A stretch of 20,826 nucleotides of DNA from Stramenopiles sp. TOSAG23-3 (Eukaryota > Sar): the NCBI GenBank assembly GCA_900128585.1, contig LT642286.1, positions 1-20,826 on the forward strand. Reading direction: 5' to 3'. Both the position numbers and the translations under genes were made by a program. Positions 17,125 to 20,826 of this stretch are shown here, piece after piece. The first letter of the stretch is position 1, and each line of letters begins with the position of its first letter. Under the pieces are notes generated by a model, which had not been told where the DNA came from, ran no database searches, and saw nothing but the letters and a program-made list of their open reading frames with translations.

Positions 17125-18154
17125 CTATCTTAAACAACCGTGCTGAATGTACTATAACTAATTTATTCCAGCCAACATACTAAAAGGACTGGTGTAACGA
17201 ACACATTATTTCAAGTACAACAAAAATCATAATGTACGTTTTAAGAAGCAAAGGAGCTACGATTAATTATTATATTAAAAATAAGAAAAGAAATAAATAA
17301 TATTATTATTGAAAAGAGATCAGTCATCATCATTTATTAATATTTAGTTTCGAAGAAGTGGTTGCTGTTTTTGAAAGCGCGTTCCGTTTGAAATGAACTT
17401 TCTATTCCATAGTGTGTCGTCTGATGATGTTCGGTATTTTTTCACTCGTACGACCCATATATTTCTTCTTCAAAAAATAATAATACTACGTAGTTTTATT
17501 TTTCAAAAATATAGAAAAAGAATGAATAGAGAGAGACTTATTACTAGTCTATCATACGAGATAATAATATCTAAAAAGCTAGAAGAAGACGAACCAATTA
17601 TAAATTAAAAATAAATTTTTAAAATAATAGGTGCACAACATCAGCTCTACTAACACAAATTACTTTTATTAAATTATATTATTTTTTTACGTTGTGCGTG
17701 GTTGGTTTAATTTTCGTCCTCCGTATTATTATTTTCTTTTATTATTATTTATTATTATCTAAAAAGAAGTATTTTTTTATTATCTTCATTTCCTATTAAC
17801 CAATTGAAGAAATGTTACTACTACCGGTAACTGTACTTGCATTTTTTGTTGTATTTTTATAACAACGACAATTACTTATTGATATTTATTATAATATGTG
17901 AAAGTGGAAAGAAGAAGATATTTTGTAGTTGCAATTCTTCTTCATCAGTGTTTGGACTCATACCATAGAGGTTCCCTTCCTTTTGTGGCATTTTCATACA
18001 TCTATACGGGAAACGACGTTGTAAATATTGACTGTTTCTATGGGCATTTGCTGTTCTTCGGACGACAGTGTGTCCCAACCAGTTCAGCGGGGAAAGGGGA
18101 AAGGAAAGGGGCAGCAGTGGGGGGGGGGGTAAAGCACTTGGTGGGGGCGGCTCG
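17125..18154. other. Divergent intergenic region ending in G-tracts
   Basis: 1.03 kb between divergent genes. Most is AT-rich with TTA/AAT simple sequence and no supported gene; small frames at 17393-17608 and 17898-18158 look like chance. The right end is a G-tract cluster (18089-18147) immediately before the ATG of the 78-residue frame. Confidence 0.65.
18089..18147 (+). promoter_or_regulatory. G-tract cluster with G-quadruplex potential in the leader
   Basis: Successive G-runs of 4 (18089-18092), 4 (18096-18099), 4 (18108-18111), 11 (18119-18129) and 5 (18143-18147) are separated by loops of 3-13 bases. This satisfies a permissive G4 pattern on the coding strand. It ends 7 bp before ATG 18155 in an otherwise AT-rich spacer and would lie in the mRNA leader if transcription starts upstream. 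Confidence 0.65.
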
Positions 18155-18391
18155 ATGACCAATGACGAACTTCGACTGGCTGCAACGAACGCTGCTGAGG
18201 CGAGAAGGTTGGAAAATGAGAAGTTGGGCGATCCTAATAAATTTAAGCGAGAGCAGCTCGTTGGAAAGATCCAGTCGTACTATGCATCTGCGGGCGTAGA
18301 CCCCCCGATCGGCCTTTCCGCTAGTCAAGACATTGGTGCCCTCAAAAAGCACTTAGAGCATGCAAAAAAGTTAGGGAAAACGAATTACTAA
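18155..18391 (+). CDS. Probable small 78-residue protein, unknown function
   Basis: The first ATG at 18155 opens a 78-residue frame ending in TAA; the frame extends upstream only from GTG. The product is charged and helical: NDELRLAATNAAEARRLENEKLG (3-25), KFKREQLVGKIQSYYASAGVDPP (29-51), and IGALKKHLEHAKKLGK (60-75). Its mixed composition, without low complexity, is unlike the chance frames in the surrounding AT-rich DNA and supports a real gene. The Leu/Ile pattern with a short loop is loosely like a small helix-turn-helix or SAP-like fold, but that is only an impression. No localisation signal or homologue is recognised. Confidence 0.62.
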   Translation: MTNDELRLAATNAAEARRLENEKLGDPNKFKREQLVGKIQSYYASAGVDPPIGLSASQDIGALKKHLEHAKKLGKTNY

Positions 18392-18674
18392 GGCAGCGTA
18401 TTGATTTCGCTTACATTTTTCCTACTGCGTGCGTAAAAGCAAAGACAGATTTTTATGAATGACGTTTTTATATTTAGTTCACCCCAGGCCTCGTTTTGAT
18501 GAAATGCACAGACGAAGCACGGGCGGAAAATTTAAATGTACAATAGTTCACACGAAAAAGCTAAGAATTAAGAATTTAAAGTTCAGTTATCTATTACTCT
18601 CGCACGGTGGATGTGTATCATTATATATTTATGCTGTAACTATATAATTGTTTTTTTTATGCTGACTGCACTGG
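18392..18674. other. Short convergent 3' spacer
   Basis: 283 bp between the 78-residue frame and the 3' end of the helicase gene. It is AT-rich with no obvious AATAAA for either gene, and nothing coding is seen. Confidence 0.5.
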
Positions 18675-20546
18675 TTATAATTTCGGTTTATTCTTTTTCT
18701 TGTGCTTTTTTCCGCCCCGCTTCCCCCGCTTCCTCTTGCGATGGTTCGGGTCGGACTCGGTCGCTTTCTCAACCTTTTTCCTCGCCTGCACCCCCGCCAT
18801 CCAGCACCGATCTTTGAAAGGAACGCCAAGCAACGCCCCTTCCTCTGCGAAAGAAATTTTCTTTCCTTTCTTACTTTGCTGGGGTGAACCGCTCGAGCCC
18901 TCCTCGTTGCCCTCTTCGTCTCCACTGCTACTGCTCCAATCGCTCTGGTTGCCGTTGATGGGGAGGGTTGCCAAGTTGACGGCACCGCCGGAGTAGCTCA
19001 GCGGCTCCGCCAAGACGCCCTCGCCGGCTTCGGTTTTCTCGGCAGACTTGGCGCTGGGCTTGCTTTTCTTTGCCTTCCCCCCCCCGCTACCAGAGGCGCC
19101 GACAGTGGTGAGGGCTTTCAAGTGCTGGTCCACAGACTGCCCGTTGCTCTCCAAGAGTTGTACTAAACTTTTCGCCAAAAATGAATAGTTTCGGGTAAAG
19201 AAAGTGAAGGCAAACCCAGGTTCTCCGTTCCGACCCGTCCGACCCACACGGTGAACGTACTGTTCGAGGGAGCTGGACATGTCCCAGTTTACGACCACTT
19301 CGAGGTGTTTCATGTGGAGCCCCCGAGCGGCCACGTCAGTCGATACCATAACAGACACTTTTCCCGCTTTAAAATCGTTCAGGACAAGGGTCCTGGAAGC
19401 TTGGGGTAGTTTGCCGTGCAGAGCCCCTACTTTAAAATCCTGCTTTCGCAGAAACCCTTCGACGTACACGAGAGTCTTTATCTTGTTGCAGAACACCAAC
19501 ACTGGCGTAAGGTGGCGCTTTTCTGCGTCGTCGGCCCTCAGTTTGGTCAGAAACTTGATGAGCTTTTTTGACTTTTTGTGCTCGGCGCACACTTGCACCA
19601 GCTGTGTCACGGTGGGGCTTATGCCCATCTTAACGTCCCCGTTCCCCGAAAACGTCCCATCCGTCACGATCTCAACTCTCGGTTCCGCCACCCAGTTTCT
19701 TATCAGACTCGTCAATCGTTTCGGGAGCGTCGCGGAGAACAGAGAGATTTGGCAGGCCGTGCGAATTTGCCCTTTGATCTGAGCCAGTTGGTCCTCGAAT
19801 CCCAGTTCCAGCATGCGGTCGGCCTCGTCCAGCACGAGGTACGTCACGCGCCGAAGGCTCATCATGCCCACGGACAGTATGTCGATCAAGCGGCCAGGCG
19901 TGGCAACGACTATGTGGGTCCCGCTAAGGAGCGCGTCGAATTGCTCCTCCTTGCCCACTCCTCCAACAAGGGCAACTGCGTTTACATCAAATTTTCGCTT
20001 GAACGATTTCGCGACGACTGCAATCTGGAGTGCAAGCTCGCGCGTGGGCGATATGATCAGTGCTATTGGCCCTTGGTTCTTCCCAGAGTCTACTGGCTTC
20101 TGGGCGGCAATGTGCGGCAACGCCGGAAGCAGAAAGCCTAGCGTTTTCCCCGAGCCCGTGGGGGCGCACGCAACCACGTTGTTCCCCGAGAGCAACGCTG
20201 GCCACGCCTGACACTGCACGGCCGTGGGACGCTTCAGTTTCGAGAGTTTAAAGTACAACCGAAAAGTATCCGGGAGCCTCTGGTCAGTCACCGAGTCGAT
20301 TTTTACGCCATGCACTGGCCTCGTTTCGTTCAGCTTTGCCCGCCCTTCTCGCGGGCAGTTCGCAGGGAAGAAGCACCGTTGGAATGGGGCCCCAGCGTTG
20401 TTTTTCCACCCGTATTCTACTGGTTTTAAAATTTGTCCTTTGGACTTTTCCTCCACTTCCCTTTTCCGCCCCATAAACTCCCCCTTCACCTGCTTCATAT
20501 ATTTCTTTTGGCGCTTCTTCGAAGGAAGCCTTGACAAGTCCGCCAT
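18675..20546 (-). CDS. DEAD-box ATP-dependent RNA helicase (Dbp2/Dbp3/DDX5-like)
   Basis: A complete 623-residue helicase. It has every core motif: Q motif around Gln111 (RPTAVQCQAW), motif I APTGSGKT (128-135), Ia PTREL (167-171), GG (195-196), Ib TPGR (216-219), II DEAD (240-243), III SAT (271-273), IV VLVFCN (349-354), V STDVAARGLH (402-411) and VI HRVGRTGR (432-439). The two RecA-like domains cover about 90-460. The N-terminus is basic (SKKRQKKYMKQVKGEFMGRK). The tail from 485 is Lys/Ser/acidic and ends in a dense Arg/Lys run (603-622), typical of nucleolar helicases that remodel pre-rRNA. Likely role: ATP-dependent RNA or RNP remodelling in ribosome assembly; the exact paralogue is uncertain. 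Motif V has His where most relatives have Asp after ARGL. The coding sequence is visibly GC-richer than the other genes here. Confidence 0.97.
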   Translation of the reverse strand: MADLSRLPSKKRQKKYMKQVKGEFMGRKREVEEKSKGQILKPVEYGWKNNAGAPFQRCFFPANCPREGRAKLNETRPVHGVKIDSVTDQRLPDTFRLYFKLSKLKRPTAVQCQAWPALLSGNNVVACAPTGSGKTLGFLLPALPHIAAQKPVDSGKNQGPIALIISPTRELALQIAVVAKSFKRKFDVNAVALVGGVGKEEQFDALLSGTHIVVATPGRLIDILSVGMMSLRRVTYLVLDEADRMLELGFEDQLAQIKGQIRTACQISLFSATLPKRLTSLIRNWVAEPRVEIVTDGTFSGNGDVKMGISPTVTQLVQVCAEHKKSKKLIKFLTKLRADDAEKRHLTPVLVFCNKIKTLVYVEGFLRKQDFKVGALHGKLPQASRTLVLNDFKAGKVSVMVSTDVAARGLHMKHLEVVVNWDMSSSLEQYVHRVGRTGRNGEPGFAFTFFTRNYSFLAKSLVQLLESNGQSVDQHLKALTTVGASGSGGGKAKKSKPSAKSAEKTEAGEGVLAEPLSYSGGAVNLATLPINGNQSDWSSSSGDEEGNEEGSSGSPQQSKKGKKISFAEEGALLGVPFKDRCWMAGVQARKKVEKATESDPNHRKRKRGKRGGKKHKKKNKPKL

Positions 20547-20826
20547 GCTTAATCAATACACACCACTATACAGTGCCCTCCTCCTGCTGCGCTGCTCACT
20601 ATAAAGCGGACTTGCCAGTTCGCTCGCGAGTGGTGGAATACTATATATATATAGTACGTTTATGCTCAGCACACTGTTTGATCGTTCCCTGTTTCAATGG
20701 TATAGTAAAAAATTCCTCTACCTCGTCTCTTTTTTTTTATTCCGACCCCGTAAGCTTTTATCAGAAAGTACAAACAATGAAGTCTTGTTTACTCTTTATT
20801 ACCAACCAACCAGCTGTAAGTAAATA
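20547..20826. promoter_or_regulatory. Upstream region of the helicase gene, with TATA-like run
   Basis: An alternating (TA)n run at 20642-20653 lies about 95-107 bp upstream of the helicase ATG and is a candidate TATA box for minus-strand transcription. At the window edge CTGTAAGTAAATA resembles a 5' splice site on the + strand, preceded by ATG at 20777 and 11 open codons; read on the minus strand the same bases give CTTACAG, a 3'-splice-like sequence. The gene on that side is outside the window. Confidence 0.4.

Noticed and set aside
17393-17608. 71-codon + strand frame in the divergent spacer
   Set aside because: Short, AT-driven composition (Ile/Lys/Arg/Phe) in a simple-repeat setting, with no recognisable features.
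19279-20141. Long + strand open frames (167 and 187 codons) opposite the helicase gene
   Set aside because: They are antisense shadows of a GC-rich, clearly conserved DEAD-box coding sequence and show no domain or sensible composition of their own.

Overview
The window is nuclear DNA from a eukaryote, most likely a unicellular protist or alga. The recognisable genes are eukaryote-specific: an ASPM-type spindle protein, two early-secretory-pathway cargo receptors and a nucleolar-type DEAD-box helicase. Genes are monocistronic, appear intronless as read, and lie on both strands. AT-rich spacers full of TTA/TAA and purine/pyrimidine simple repeats separate them. All three standard stops end genes and none lies inside a recognised one, so the code looks standard. 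An ERGIC-53/VIP36-type lectin next to an Erv41/Erv46 protein argues against a land plant. A stramenopile or similar alga is plausible, but the lineage cannot be fixed from this sequence.

Layout, left to right. 2-1333 (+): 3' part of an ASPM-like gene (IQ motifs, then armadillo-like C-terminus). 2053-3033 (+) and 3234-4457 (-): convergent Erv41/Erv46-family and L-type lectin genes, both ER-Golgi cargo receptors. 4458-7060: a 2.6 kb simple-sequence spacer with a 30-bp palindrome. 7061-9103 (+): a disordered Ser/Pro-rich basic protein of unknown function. 9104-10945: a spacer holding three successive duplications with spacings of about 120 bp. 10946-12769 (+): an unrecognised 607-residue protein with a duplicated module. 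14052-14594 (+): a small multi-pass membrane protein. 15380-15799 and 15741-16160 (+): two overlapping reading frames that may be one frameshifted gene, one spliced gene or a bicistronic pair. 16378-17124 (-): an unrecognised basic protein. 18155-18391 (+): a probable 78-residue protein with a run of G-tracts just upstream. 18675-20546 (-): a complete DEAD-box RNA helicase.

Only the two cargo receptors form an obvious functional pair. The rest is an ordinary mixture of housekeeping genes and lineage-specific orphans. The most unusual content is the duplicated-module orphan protein, the overlapping frames at 15.4-16.2 kb, a recurrent 3'-UTR motif, and short dispersed repeats in the spacers. 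Start codons are the first in-frame ATG; longer frames that begin at TTG or GTG were trimmed.
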